From NCBI GenBank assembly GCA_016124675.1, contig WGNG01000002.1, forward strand, positions 62,001 through 126,000: a DNA stretch of 64,000 nt. Direction: 5' to 3'. The notes under the pieces were generated by a model that made no database searches, was not told where the DNA came from, and saw nothing but the letters and a program-made list of their open reading frames with translations. This document shows positions 44,561-53,527 of this stretch, piece by piece. Source of the DNA: Alphaproteobacteria bacterium. GTDB lineage: Bacteria > Pseudomonadota > Alphaproteobacteria > Caulobacterales > Maricaulaceae. How positions within the stretch are numbered: the stretch's first letter is position 1; every line of letters begins with the position of its first letter. Made by a program: the position numbers and the translations under genes.

Positions 44561-46003
44561 ATGACCGACGCCGCCACAGACGCCGCTCCCGCCACCGCGC
44601 AGCCCCGCCTGACGCTGTGGCAGGCCCTGTCCAGCCTCGGCTGGCGGCGCGCCTGCGTGATGCTGCTGCTTGGCTTCGCGGCGGGCCTGCCGATTCTGCT
44701 CGTTTTTTCAACGCTCTCAGCCTGGCTCAGGATTGAAGGCGTGTCGCGCACCGAGATCGGCTTTTTCGCCTGGGCGGGCATGGCCTATACGTTCAAGTTC
44801 GTCTGGGCGCCGCTGGTGGACCGCATTTCCCTGCCCGTTCTCGACAGGCTGCTGGGACGGCGCAGGTCCTGGATCCTGTTCGCCCAGGCCATCGTCATCG
44901 GAGCGATCCTGCTGGCCTCCACCGCGACCCCCGCTGACGGGCTTGTGGTGATTGCGGTGGCGACCGTTCTGATCGGGTTCGGCTCGGCCACCCAGGACAT
45001 CGCGCTGGACGCCTGGCGCATTGATATCGCCGAGGACCGGCTTCAGGCGCTTCTGGTGGCGATTTACCAGTGGGGCTACCGATTCGGCATGATCGCCGCC
45101 GGCGCCGGCGCGCTCGTCATGGCAGATTATGGCGGCTTTCCCTTTGCTTACGGGGTGCTGGCCGGCCTGATGGCCATCGGCGTCGCGGGCGTCTTCCTGG
45201 CGCCGGAACCGCCGCGGCCCAAGGCTCTGGGCGGCGGAACCGAACTCATCGAGGACGCGGTCAAGGGCAATCCGCTGGGCGAGGCCGCAGCCTGGCTGTA
45301 CTCGGCCGTGGTGGCGCCGTTTGTCGATTTCATCGTGCGCTATCGCTGGATCGCCCTGCTGATCCTGACCCTCATAGGCGCCTACCGGCTCAATGATTTC
45401 ATCCTGGGGTTCATGGCCTACCCCTTCTATGTCGACATGGGGTACACCCTGTCGGAAATCGGTGCTGTATCAAAGGTGTATGGCGTTTTCGCCATGCTGG
45501 CCGGCGCCATGCTGGCCGGTGTCGCGGCGACCCGGTACGGCGTCTATCCGGTGCTGATGGTCGGGGCGATCATCAGTGCGGTGTCCGCCTTCGCCTTCAC
45601 CTGGCTGGCGACGATCCAGCCCACCGATGCGGTCACCACGCTGGACGGCGTCGCCCTGACGCCCTGGCCGCTGGAGAAGGACCCCTCCATTCTATACCTC
45701 ACCCTGGCGATCACCGCCGAGAACGTGGCTGGCGGCTGGGCCGGCACCGCGCTCATCGCCTATATGTCCAGCCTCACCAACCGGGCCTTCTCGGCGACGC
45801 AATACGCCCTGTTCAGCTCCTTCTACGCCTTGCCGGGCAAGCTGTTTGGCGGGTTTTCAGGCCTGATGGTGGACGGGCTCGGCTATGCCAGCTTCTTCAC
45901 CACCACCGCCGCCATCGGCGCGCCGGCCATCGTGCTGGTGTGGATCGTGATGCGCTGGCGCGCCGCGCGCGAGGTCGCCAGCGCACCCCCTCAGATCAGC
46001 TAG
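44561..46003 (+). CDS. MFS permease, AmpG-like
   Basis: A 480-residue major facilitator with about 12 membrane helices. VMLLLGFAAGLPILLVFSTL and WAGMAYTFKFVWAPLVDR are the AmpG-type signature segments. AmpG imports GlcNAc-anhydroMurNAc muropeptides for cell-wall recycling, which agrees with the AmgK and MurU genes at 32.7-34.5 kb, though AmpG-like paralogues with other substrates exist. The ATG at 44561 (MTDAATDAAP) lies 26 bases after the receiver-domain stop; the frame is open further upstream but inside that gene. Confidence 0.87.
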   Translation: MTDAATDAAPATAQPRLTLWQALSSLGWRRACVMLLLGFAAGLPILLVFSTLSAWLRIEGVSRTEIGFFAWAGMAYTFKFVWAPLVDRISLPVLDRLLGRRRSWILFAQAIVIGAILLASTATPADGLVVIAVATVLIGFGSATQDIALDAWRIDIAEDRLQALLVAIYQWGYRFGMIAAGAGALVMADYGGFPFAYGVLAGLMAIGVAGVFLAPEPPRPKALGGGTELIEDAVKGNPLGEAAAWLYSAVVAPFVDFIVRYRWIALLILTLIGAYRLNDFILGFMAYPFYVDMGYTLSEIGAVSKVYGVFAMLAGAMLAGVAATRYGVYPVLMVGAIISAVSAFAFTWLATIQPTDAVTTLDGVALTPWPLEKDPSILYLTLAITAENVAGGWAGTALIAYMSSLTNRAFSATQYALFSSFYALPGKLFGGFSGLMVDGLGYASFFTTTAAIGAPAIVLVWIVMRWRAAREVASAPPQIS

Positions 46004-46108
46004 GCGACCGCCCTGCGGCAGCCTGACGCGCGGCGCCTTGTCCAGTCGCCCGCGCTGCGACAGGTGCGGCATAAAAACCTTATTCTAATTGTGGAAAAGG
46101 GGACTGCC

Positions 46109-46750
46109 ATGAAAACCGTGCTCGCCGGCGCCGCCACCGCCCTCATCGCCGCTTCGGCCGCGGCGCCCGCCGCCTTCGCCCAGGACAGTGACTGGATGTT
46201 CCGGGTGCGCGCGCTCAGCGTCATGCCGGACGAGGGGGCGGCCATCACGCCGATCGGCGGATCGGTGGACATATCCACCTCGATCGTGCCCGAGCTCGAC
46301 ATCACCTACTTCCTCTCGGACCATCTGGCCCTCGAGCTCATCCTGGGCGTCACGCCGCATGATGTGAAAGCCGTCGACACGGCGCTGGGCGAGGTCGATC
46401 TGGGAAATGTCTGGCTGCTGCCGCCGACGCTGACCGTGCAATACCACTTCAATCCAGGCGAACAGATCCGCCCCTATGCAGGCGCCGGAGTGAACTTCAC
46501 CCATTTCTTCGGCTCCGACCTGCCCTCGGCGACGCCGCTGGCGTCGATCGGATATGACGACAGCGTCGGCTTCGCCCTGCAAGCGGGCGTCGACTATCAG
46601 ATCAGTGAGCGCTGGTTTGTGAACTTTGATCTCAAGAAGATCTGGATCAACACCGACGTGACCATTGACGCGGGCGCGCTGGGCGCCGTGACGGCGGATG
46701 TGGATATCGACCCCTGGGTCTTCGGCGTCGGCTTCGGCTGGCGCTACTGA
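46109..46750 (+). CDS. OmpW-family outer membrane protein
   Basis: A 213-residue protein with signal peptide MKTVLAGAATALIAASAAA and cleavage near AFA-QD. The mature part is an eight-stranded barrel of the OmpW family: WMFRVRALSVMPDE, ELDITYFLSDHLALELILG, LTVQYHFNPGEQIRPYAGAG and NFDLKKIWINTDV are typical strands, and it ends with Tyr in GVGFGWRY. OmpW proteins form small hydrophobic channels. The ATG at 46109 is preceded by AAAAGGGGA. Confidence 0.93.
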   Translation: MKTVLAGAATALIAASAAAPAAFAQDSDWMFRVRALSVMPDEGAAITPIGGSVDISTSIVPELDITYFLSDHLALELILGVTPHDVKAVDTALGEVDLGNVWLLPPTLTVQYHFNPGEQIRPYAGAGVNFTHFFGSDLPSATPLASIGYDDSVGFALQAGVDYQISERWFVNFDLKKIWINTDVTIDAGALGAVTADVDIDPWVFGVGFGWRY

Positions 46751-46793
46751 TCCGGCTGCGGGCGCGCGTCCCCTTGCCTCCGGGAGGTGAACG

Positions 46794-48350
46794 GTGTTCA
46801 CTTCCCGGAGTGCCAGTGTCCGGGAGACCGCTTGCGCCATGAAGCCCGAACCCGCGCCCGGCGCGGCTGACCATCTCGACGTCCTGATCGTCGGCGCCGG
46901 CATATCCGGCGTCGGCGCAGCCTGGCATATCCAGCGCCGTTGCCCGGGGCGCTCCTACGCGATCCTCGAAGCGCGCCAGGCAATGGGCGGGACCTGGGAT
47001 CTGTTCCGCTATCCCGGCATCCGCTCTGACAGCGACATGTACACGTTCGGCTACGCCTTCCGGCCGTGGACCGACGGCAAGGTCTTCGCCGACGGGCCGA
47101 GCATCCGCGGCTATATCGAAGACACCGCCCGCGAGGCCGGCATTGACCGTCACATCCGCTTTGGCCGCCGGGTCGTGTCGGCGCGCTGGGACACGGCGGC
47201 GGCGCGCTGGACCGTGGAGGCCGACGGCCCGGACGGGCGCGAAACCATCAGCGCGCGCTTCTTGATGCTGTGCTCGGGCTATTACCGCTATGACCGCGGT
47301 TATATGCCTGAATTTGAAGGGCTTGAGGATTTTCAGGGCGAGGTCATCCACCCGCAGCTCTGGCGCGAGGGCACGCCCTATGCCGGCAAGCGCGTGGTGG
47401 TGATCGGCTCGGGCGCGACCGCCGTGACGCTGGTCCCCGCCATGGCCGGCGAGGCCGCCCATGTGACCATGCTGCAGCGCTCGCCCAGCTATATCGCCGG
47501 GCGCCCCCAGAACGACGCCATCGCCGACGCCTTGCGCAAAATCCTGCCGGGCCGGATGGCCTACGCGCTGAGCCGCTACAAGAATATCGCGCTGGCCATG
47601 GTGTTCTTCCAGCTGTCGCGGCGGTTTCCGGACGTCGTGCGCAAGGGCGTCCTCAAGCAGATTCGCGCCGAGCTGGGCGAGGATTTCGACGTCGAGCGCC
47701 ATTTCTCGCCGCGCTATGATCCGTGGGACCAGCGCTTCTGCCTCGCCCCGGAGGGCGATTTCTTCCAGGCGCTCAAGTCCGGCGCCGCCAGCATCGTCAC
47801 CGATGAGATCGAGTGTTTCACCCCCGACGGCCTGCGCCTGAAGTCGGGCGAGGAGCTCAAGGCGGACCTCGTGATCCCCGCGACCGGACTGGAGATGCAG
47901 GTTGGCGGCGCGATTGATATTGCGGTCGATGGGCAGCCCTTCTTCCCGTCGCAGTCCATCACCTATCGCGGCATGATGCTGTCGGGCGCGCCAAACGCCG
48001 CCATTGCGTTCGGCTATACCAACGCCAGCTGGACGCTGAAGATTGATCTGACCTGCGAGCGGGTGTGCCGGCTTCTGAACCACATGGCGCGCACGGGTGA
48101 TGATTATTGCGTGCCGGTCCCGCCGGAGGGGCTGGAGACGCTGCCCTTGCTGGATTTCTCCTCGGGCTATGTCCAGCGCGCCTTGCCCGTCCTGCCCCGT
48201 CAGGGCGCCCATACCCCGTGGAAAACGCACCAGAATTACCTGCAGGACATGCTCTCCATCCGCTATGGCCGGCTTGAGGACGGGCATTTGCGGTTCGGCA
48301 AGGCGGCGCCGGCGCGTGCGGACGCCCCGGTTCAGGCCGCCGCAGAGTGA
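46794..48350 (+). CDS. Flavin-containing / Baeyer-Villiger-type monooxygenase
   Basis: A protein of up to 518 residues. The FAD motif is LIVGAGISGVGAAWHI (32-47), and FQGEVIHPQLW (180-190) matches the Baeyer-Villiger fingerprint F-x-G-x-x-x-H-x-x-x-W. A second nucleotide fold, VVVIGSGATAVTL, binds NADPH. It should insert oxygen next to a carbonyl or oxidise a soft nucleophile; the substrate is unknown. The GTG at 46794 has the strong GGGAGGTGA just upstream; an ATG at 46839 lacks one. It follows the OmpW-like gene by 43 bases, which could provide hydrophobic substrate entry. Confidence 0.9.
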   Translation: MFTSRSASVRETACAMKPEPAPGAADHLDVLIVGAGISGVGAAWHIQRRCPGRSYAILEARQAMGGTWDLFRYPGIRSDSDMYTFGYAFRPWTDGKVFADGPSIRGYIEDTAREAGIDRHIRFGRRVVSARWDTAAARWTVEADGPDGRETISARFLMLCSGYYRYDRGYMPEFEGLEDFQGEVIHPQLWREGTPYAGKRVVVIGSGATAVTLVPAMAGEAAHVTMLQRSPSYIAGRPQNDAIADALRKILPGRMAYALSRYKNIALAMVFFQLSRRFPDVVRKGVLKQIRAELGEDFDVERHFSPRYDPWDQRFCLAPEGDFFQALKSGAASIVTDEIECFTPDGLRLKSGEELKADLVIPATGLEMQVGGAIDIAVDGQPFFPSQSITYRGMMLSGAPNAAIAFGYTNASWTLKIDLTCERVCRLLNHMARTGDDYCVPVPPEGLETLPLLDFSSGYVQRALPVLPRQGAHTPWKTHQNYLQDMLSIRYGRLEDGHLRFGKAAPARADAPVQAAAE

Positions 48351-48472
48351 TCTGCGCCATCCTGCCGCAGCATGGCGAAATTGCGGCTGCCGTGTGATCC
48401 GCACCCGGGTGAGGCGCGTAAAGACGGCACGAACAAAGACGATCGCGAGCCGCTTTTTGAAAGGCGCCAGCC

Positions 48473-49366
48473 ATGACCACGCGCGTTGCTTCCACAAGGT
48501 CCGTTGATCCTGACCGCCGCTATCTCAAGCGCGCCATGGCCACGCCGTTGCTTGAACGCGAGGAAGAGCTCGCGCTCGCCACCGCCTGGCGCGAAGAGGG
48601 CGATGAAGCCGCCCTGCACAAGCTCACCGGGGCCTATATGCGCCTCGTCATCGCGGTAGCCGCGCGGTTTCGCCATTACGGCCTGCCCTTCCCGGATCTC
48701 GTCTCCGAAGGCAATATCGGCCTGATGCAGGCGGCGGCGCGCTTTGAGCCGGAGCGCGGCGTGCGTTTTTCCACCTATGCCAGCTGGTGGATCCGCTCCT
48801 CCATCCAGGACTATGTCCTGCGCAACTGGTCCATCGTGCGCACCGGCACCACGGCGGCGCAAAAATCCCTGTTCTTCAACCTGCGCCGTCTGCGCGCCCT
48901 GATCCGCGACGTCAGCTCGGGCGCCCTGACGCCGGAGCACCGCGCCTATGTCGCCCAGGCGCTGAAAGTCGGCGAGGACGATGTGGAGCAGATGGCGGCG
49001 CGCCTGGCGGCGGTGGACCGTTCGCTCAACGCCCCGTTCGGCGAAGATGGCGAGGGCGAGTGGCAGGACCTTCTGGCCAGCGAATCGCCGACTCCGGAAG
49101 CATCCGTCATGGACAGCCACGATACCGCCAGGCGCCATGAATGGCTGGGCGCGGCCATGGACCGGCTCAATGCGCGCGAGCAGCTGATCATACGCGAGCG
49201 CCGCCTGCGCGAGGATAGCGTGACCTTGGAGCAGCTCGGCGAGCGCCTGGGCATCTCCAAGGAGCGCGTGCGCCAGATCGAGCACCAGGCGCTCAACAAG
49301 CTGCGCAAGGCTCTGGTCGATCAGGTCGGCGATCCGGTGGAAGCCGGGCTGATCCCGGGCAGCTAG
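48473..49366 (+). CDS. rpoH: RNA polymerase sigma-32 (heat shock) factor
   Basis: A 297-residue group 3 sigma factor. Region 2 contains PDLVSEGNIGLMQAAARFEP and RFSTYASWWIRSSIQDYVL. The RpoH box QKSLFFNLRR lies at residues 130-139 and distinguishes it from other sigma factors. Region 4 ends with VTLEQLGERLGISKERVRQI. It directs transcription of chaperone and protease genes. The ATG at 48473 is preceded by GAAAGG. No heat-shock-type promoter is obvious in the 122-base upstream gap. Confidence 0.95.
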   Translation: MTTRVASTRSVDPDRRYLKRAMATPLLEREEELALATAWREEGDEAALHKLTGAYMRLVIAVAARFRHYGLPFPDLVSEGNIGLMQAAARFEPERGVRFSTYASWWIRSSIQDYVLRNWSIVRTGTTAAQKSLFFNLRRLRALIRDVSSGALTPEHRAYVAQALKVGEDDVEQMAARLAAVDRSLNAPFGEDGEGEWQDLLASESPTPEASVMDSHDTARRHEWLGAAMDRLNAREQLIIRERRLREDSVTLEQLGERLGISKERVRQIEHQALNKLRKALVDQVGDPVEAGLIPGS

Positions 49367-49390
49367 GCCTTTGAGCCAGGCCGTGCGGTC

Positions 49391-50239
49391 TCAGCCGGCG
49401 TGCAGCAGGGCCAGCGCCCCCGCCAGCACGGCGGCGAGCGCGGCGCGGCGCAGGCCGAACGGCTCCCTGAGCACCAGGGCGCCCAGAATCGCGCCGAACA
49501 CGATGGACGTCTCGCGCACCGCCGCCACCGGGGCGACCGGCGCGATTGACAGGGCGTAGAGCAAAAGCCCGTAGGTGGTGATGTTGAAACCCGATGACAG
49601 GGCGGCGCGGCGCAATTCGGGCCGGGCCAGGCGCAGAAAATCCCTCCCCCGCCGGACCAGCGCCGTGACGGTGAGGCTTGCCGCCAGCAGGACGAACAGC
49701 CAGGCCAGATAGCTCACGGCCGATCCGGCAGCCCGCACGCCCGAGGCGTCATTGACGGTATAGGCCGCAGTCATCACGGCCGCCGACAGGGCGAACGCCA
49801 GCGCCGCCGCCTTGGGCGCGCCGCCGCGCTCGGGCCAGGCGAAGGCGATGAGCGCCGCCGAGGCCAGCGCCAGGCCCGTCACCGCAAGCGGGCTCAGCGG
49901 CTCATCAAGGATCACCAGCGCAAACAGGCCCGCCAGCGCCGGCGCCGCGCCGCGCATCACCGGATAGACCAGATTCATCTGGCCCCTCGTCATGGCGGAG
50001 ATCATCAGCATGTTGAACGCCCACATGATTGAGGCGCCCAACAAAAGAAAGCGCCAAGCCTCCCAGGGCGGAAAGGGCGCCAGAACCAGAACCGGGCTGA
50101 GCAGGCCGGCGCAGATGGTCATCGACACGGCGCGGAACACCAGCATGTCGCGCGCCTGCTTGGTGAACAGCGTCATGGCCGCATGGGCGAGCGCAGACCC
50201 CAGCGCCGCCAGCAGCGCAATCAGCGGCGTCTCCGTCAT
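49391..50239 (-). CDS. EamA-family (DMT) transporter
   Basis: A 282-residue membrane protein with ten predicted helices in two EamA repeats. SALAHAAMTLFTKQA opens the first, and PVAAVRETSIVFGAILGALVLREPF lies near the end of the second. Members export amino acids, nucleosides or other metabolites; the substrate is unknown. It is convergent with rpoH (24 bases apart) and separated from the upstream DUF3035 gene by a hairpin. Confidence 0.9.
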   Translation of the reverse strand: MTETPLIALLAALGSALAHAAMTLFTKQARDMLVFRAVSMTICAGLLSPVLVLAPFPPWEAWRFLLLGASIMWAFNMLMISAMTRGQMNLVYPVMRGAAPALAGLFALVILDEPLSPLAVTGLALASAALIAFAWPERGGAPKAAALAFALSAAVMTAAYTVNDASGVRAAGSAVSYLAWLFVLLAASLTVTALVRRGRDFLRLARPELRRAALSSGFNITTYGLLLYALSIAPVAPVAAVRETSIVFGAILGALVLREPFGLRRAALAAVLAGALALLHAG

Positions 50240-50276
50240 GCGGCCGGTTCCCGGCGCCGCGAACGCCCGAACGCAA

Positions 50277-50301
50277 ACGGCCCCGCGCGAGGCGGGGCCG
50301 T
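50277..50301 (-). terminator. Hairpin behind the lspA-DUF3035 genes
   Basis: ACGGCCCCGC (50277-50286) pairs perfectly with GCGGGGCCGT (50292-50301) around a five-base loop, 29 bases past the DUF3035 stop on the minus strand. The following minus-strand bases are TTGCGT, so the T tract is weak. It probably ends or reduces transcription before the EamA gene. Confidence 0.5.
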
Positions 50302-50330
50302 GATCACGTCATCACATGAACGCATGCGCC

Positions 50331-50870
50331 CTAAAGGCCGGGCAGCTTGGGGCGCACGCGGCGGCGCTCGCGGGTGATCTCCACCTGGCCGCCACCCGTC
50401 ACGGCTGCGGCGCGGGTCAGCTCGTCCTCGTAATCGACCGGGTCGCGGCCGTGGCGCTCCAGCCGGTCATTATCGCGCCAGAACAGGATGCGGTCGGCGA
50501 TGGACGGGGGCTGGCGGATGATCGCGGCGGTCTCGCCATCAATCAGCGCGCGCACGTCGGGAATGGCGTCCGCCGCACCCGCGCGCTGCGCGAACAGGAT
50601 TTCCGCATCCGTCGCTTCCGACCCGGCCAGATCGCCGAACAATGCCCGGCGCGCCGCCTGATCCTGGAAAATGTCTTCCGCGCGCAGTTCGCCCGGCTGC
50701 GGCGGGCGCAGATTGAATTCCGGCGGCACGGTCAGCGGCGCGATGGTCACGGTGCGGAATTCATCCGGCACGGTCCGGTCCGCGCCCAGCGCCTGCCGGA
50801 CGCCGGAGGTGCAGGCCGACGCGCCGAACACGGCGGCGGCTGCAATGATGAGGGCGGTGCGCATGTGCAT
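50331..50870 (-). CDS. DUF3035 domain-containing lipoprotein
   Basis: A 179-residue lipoprotein with signal MHMRTALIIAAAAVFGASAC (Cys20 lipidated). The mature part PDEFRTVTIAPLTVPPEFNL is the DUF3035 signature; the motif P-x-E-F-x-V-x-x-x-x-P-L-x-x-P-P is conserved in Alphaproteobacteria. Its function is unknown, but it sits next to the lipoprotein signal peptidase gene that would process it. Two ATG codons (50870 and 50864) are possible starts. Confidence 0.87.
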   Translation of the reverse strand: MHMRTALIIAAAAVFGASACTSGVRQALGADRTVPDEFRTVTIAPLTVPPEFNLRPPQPGELRAEDIFQDQAARRALFGDLAGSEATDAEILFAQRAGAADAIPDVRALIDGETAAIIRQPPSIADRILFWRDNDRLERHGRDPVDYEDELTRAAAVTGGGQVEITRERRRVRPKLPGL

Positions 50871-50961
50871 GACGGGTACGCTCTTTCTCGGTTTTCAAGA
50901 CGGCTCTGCCGAAGTTGTAACAGAGCCGGGGCGCGTATGGCCAGCGCGCCCGGCGCCCGGC

Positions 50962-51468
50962 CTAGCGCCGCCGCTCGTTGAGCAGGAGATCGCCGAGCAT
51001 CACGATGACGCCGATGGAGATCGACGCGTCGGCGACGTTGAACACGAAGGGAAAATACAGGCCGGAAAAATCCAGGAAATCAGCCACCGCGCCATAGGCG
51101 AGCCGGTCGATCACATTGCCGATGGCGCCGCCGATGATCAGGCCGAAGGCGGCCGCCTGGAGGGTGCGCTCGGCGCGCATCATCCAGGCCGCCAGGAACC
51201 CGGCCACCCCCAGCGACACCGCCACCAGAATGAGGCGCTGCCACAGGCTTTCCGCCGCAAACAGGCCGAAGCTGATGCCCCGGTTCCACACCATGGTCAG
51301 ATTGAACCAGGGCGGCAGCACCAGAATCTGTCCCGCTTCGGGAAGCCCGGACGCATAGAGAATCCAGGCCTTGGACGCCTGATCGCCCGCCAGAACCGCG
51401 ATGGCGGTCAACACTCCGATCAGGGCTGGCGCCGAAAACGTGCGGCGCCGCGCAAACATGAACTTCAT
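50962..51468 (-). CDS. lspA: Lipoprotein signal peptidase II
   Basis: A 168-residue inner-membrane aspartyl protease with four predicted helices that cleaves signal peptides before the lipidated cysteine. The catalytic pair is Asp130 (AVADFLDF) and Asp147 (FNVADASI); GGAIGNVIDRL is also conserved. It lies between ribF and DUF3035. The ileS gene that separates ribF and lspA in enterobacteria is absent here. Confidence 0.95.
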   Translation of the reverse strand: MKFMFARRRTFSAPALIGVLTAIAVLAGDQASKAWILYASGLPEAGQILVLPPWFNLTMVWNRGISFGLFAAESLWQRLILVAVSLGVAGFLAAWMMRAERTLQAAAFGLIIGGAIGNVIDRLAYGAVADFLDFSGLYFPFVFNVADASISIGVIVMLGDLLLNERRR

Positions 51469-51542
51469 GCGCTTGTCGTCCTCATTCCCCGCAGCCCCTT
51501 TTGGCTAGCAGCCTAATGCGCTGCGGTCCAGTGACACTGCGC

Positions 51543-52475
51543 TCATGCGCCCAGCCGGCGCCGGGCGGCGGCGCAGTCTTCGGCGATTTGCGCCTTGAGG
51601 GCATCGAGCCCGTCAAAGCGTTGCTCGGCCCGCAAGAACGCGGCCAGGGCGCAGGAAATGGTTCGGCCATACAGGTCGCGATCCACATCGAACAGATGCG
51701 CTTCAAGCCGGACCCCGGTCCCGTCTACGGTCGGCCGGCGTCCGATATTGGCGACGCCGGGCAGGGCCTGTCCACCGCCCAGATCGACTGTCACGGCATA
51801 TACGCCGAAAGCCGGCCGCACATAGTCCCCGAGCGCCAGATTCGCCGTGGGGAAGCCCAGCGTGCGCCCGCGCTGATCGCCGCGCCTGACCTCGCCCTCG
51901 ACGGCGAACGGGCGCCCGAGAAGCGCCGCCGCCCGCTCCGGCGCGCCTGCCCGCAGGGCCTCCCGCACCTCGGACGATGAAATCTTGCCCGTGCCGCCGC
52001 CGGCGCTCACCGGCGCGGCGATCGCCACCTTCAGCCCGCGCGCGGCGCCCAGCGCCTGCAGCGTCCGGGCGTCGCCGGCCCGGTCCCGCCCAAAGCAGAA
52101 ATCGGCGCCGATCACCACGCCCTTCAGGCCCAGCCCCTCATCGAGCACCTCGCCCACGAAACGCTCCGGGCTCATCTGCGCCAGGGCGCGGTTGAACGGA
52201 ATATGATGGACCATCGCGGCCCCGGCTGCGGCCAGGGCGCGCACGCGCTGGGCGTCTGTCATCAGCCTGAAAGGCTCCGCATCCGGCTGGAACACGCGGC
52301 GCGGATGCGGGGTGAACACGGCGGCTGCGGGGGGCGCGCCCAGCGAGCGCGCCAGCGCGGCGGCCTCAGCGATTACCGCCTGGTGGCCCAGATGCACGCC
52401 GTCGAAATTGCCCAGCGCCGCCACGGCGCCCCGGGCGGCGTCCGGCATGGACGTGAAACCGTGAAAGACCTGCAT
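51543..52475 (-). CDS. ribF: Bifunctional riboflavin kinase / FAD synthetase
   Basis: A 310-residue enzyme that makes FMN and then FAD. The N-terminal nucleotidyltransferase domain has AALGNFDGVHLGHQAVI and FTPHPRRVF. The C-terminal flavokinase domain has GRTLGFPTANL and GVANIGRRPTVDG. The ATG at 52475 (MQVFHGFTSM) fits the family; the frame is open upstream through the MaoC gene without similarity. It begins 8 bases after the MaoC stop. Confidence 0.95.
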   Translation of the reverse strand: MQVFHGFTSMPDAARGAVAALGNFDGVHLGHQAVIAEAAALARSLGAPPAAAVFTPHPRRVFQPDAEPFRLMTDAQRVRALAAAGAAMVHHIPFNRALAQMSPERFVGEVLDEGLGLKGVVIGADFCFGRDRAGDARTLQALGAARGLKVAIAAPVSAGGGTGKISSSEVREALRAGAPERAAALLGRPFAVEGEVRRGDQRGRTLGFPTANLALGDYVRPAFGVYAVTVDLGGGQALPGVANIGRRPTVDGTGVRLEAHLFDVDRDLYGRTISCALAAFLRAEQRFDGLDALKAQIAEDCAAARRRLGA

Positions 52476-52483
52476 CAGCCGGA

Positions 52484-52924
52484 TCAGGCGGCTGCCGGGC
52501 GGCGCTTGCGCACCACGACCTCGGCGTCGGCCTCCATGCAGATCTGGCCGTCCACCTCGCATACGCAGGCGAGCTTCACCTTGCGCGCCTTGACGTCGAT
52601 CTCCACCACGGTGGCGCGCGCCACCACGGTATCGCCGATGCGCACAGGACGCTCGAACCGCATCGTCATGCCGGCGAACACGGCCCCCGGGCCGGGCAGA
52701 TGATTGCCCAGGACACACGAGATGAAGCTCGCCACCAGCGCCCCATGGGCGATGCGCCCGCGGAAGGGCGAGCGGGCGGCATACGCTTCATCCATGTGCA
52801 AGGGATTGAAATCGCCGGAGACTTCCGCAAAGCGCCGCACCGTCTCATCATCCACGAGACACGAGATCTCCGCTGTCTGGCCGATCATCAGTTCATTGAT
52901 TCCAAAACCTTCGCCGCCGGTCAT
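52484..52924 (-). CDS. MaoC-family (R)-specific enoyl-CoA hydratase-like protein
   Basis: A 146-residue hotdog protein. The hydratase 2 motif is FAEVSGDFNPLHMDEAYA with GRIAHGALVASF, giving the Asp/His catalytic pair of (R)-specific enoyl-CoA hydratases (PhaJ-like). It probably hydrates trans-2-enoyl-CoA to (R)-3-hydroxyacyl-CoA in lipid or polyhydroxyalkanoate metabolism. It is the first gene of the minus-strand run to DUF3035 and divergent from cheY. Confidence 0.9.
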   Translation of the reverse strand: MTGGEGFGINELMIGQTAEISCLVDDETVRRFAEVSGDFNPLHMDEAYAARSPFRGRIAHGALVASFISCVLGNHLPGPGAVFAGMTMRFERPVRIGDTVVARATVVEIDVKARKVKLACVCEVDGQICMEADAEVVVRKRRPAAA

Positions 52925-52958
52925 GCGTGTGCGCCCCTTCTTGGTCTCGCGCGGGTGT

Positions 52959-52973
52959 TTAACCGAATTTTGA
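52959..52973. promoter_or_regulatory. CtrA-like site between MaoC and cheY
   Basis: TTAA-N7-TTGA differs from the alphaproteobacterial CtrA consensus TTAA-N7-TTAA at one position. It lies 83 bases upstream of the cheY ATG and 35 bases upstream of the MaoC ATG. CtrA control of motility genes is well known in this class. One mismatched site could be chance. Confidence 0.3.
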
Positions 52974-53055
52974 TTGCACTTGTCTAGTTTTGTTTGCGCG
53001 GACCTGTCGGGAGGGGCCCCGGCAGCCCGCGCATCGCAACCGGGGAGGTGAGACG

Positions 53056-53442
53056 ATGGCTGTCGAGATGAATATGCCCATTCTTGTCGTGGACGACTAC
53101 AAGACCATGGTGCGCATCATCCGCAATCTGCTCAAGCAGATCGGTTTCGAGAACGTCGACGAGGCGAGCGACGGCGGCGAAGCCTTTGAAATGATGAAAA
53201 AGCGCAAATATGGTCTGGTGATCTCCGACTGGAACATGGAGCCGGTCACCGGCTACGAACTGCTTCAGAACGTGAGGGCGGACGATACGGTGAAATCGAC
53301 CCCGTTCATCATGATCACCGCTGAATCCAAGACCGAAAACGTCATCGCCGCCAAGAAGGCGGGCGTCAACAATTACATCGTCAAACCGTTCAACGCCGGC
53401 ACGCTGAAAGCCAAGATGGCTGCGGTGCTCGGCGATTTTTGA
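53056..53442 (+). CDS. cheY: CheY-like single-domain response regulator
   Basis: A 128-residue receiver-only protein. The acidic pocket is Asp13-Asp14 (LVVDDYKTM), the phosphoacceptor Asp58 (ISDWNMEPVTG), with Thr88 (MITAE) and Lys110 (YIVKPFNAG). The sequence is close to canonical chemotaxis CheY, which binds the flagellar switch. GGGGAGG precedes the ATG; the upstream in-frame extension is not conserved. It is followed after 85 bases by a CheZ-like gene, and no kinase or receptor is adjacent. Confidence 0.92.
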   Translation: MAVEMNMPILVVDDYKTMVRIIRNLLKQIGFENVDEASDGGEAFEMMKKRKYGLVISDWNMEPVTGYELLQNVRADDTVKSTPFIMITAESKTENVIAAKKAGVNNYIVKPFNAGTLKAKMAAVLGDF

Positions 53443-53527
53443 GCCGGGACGCCTGATTTCAAGAGCCCTCGGGCGCGCAGGGTGAGCGCTGCACCAGGGC
53501 CGAAGCGTTTCGAGGGAAGGACTTTTC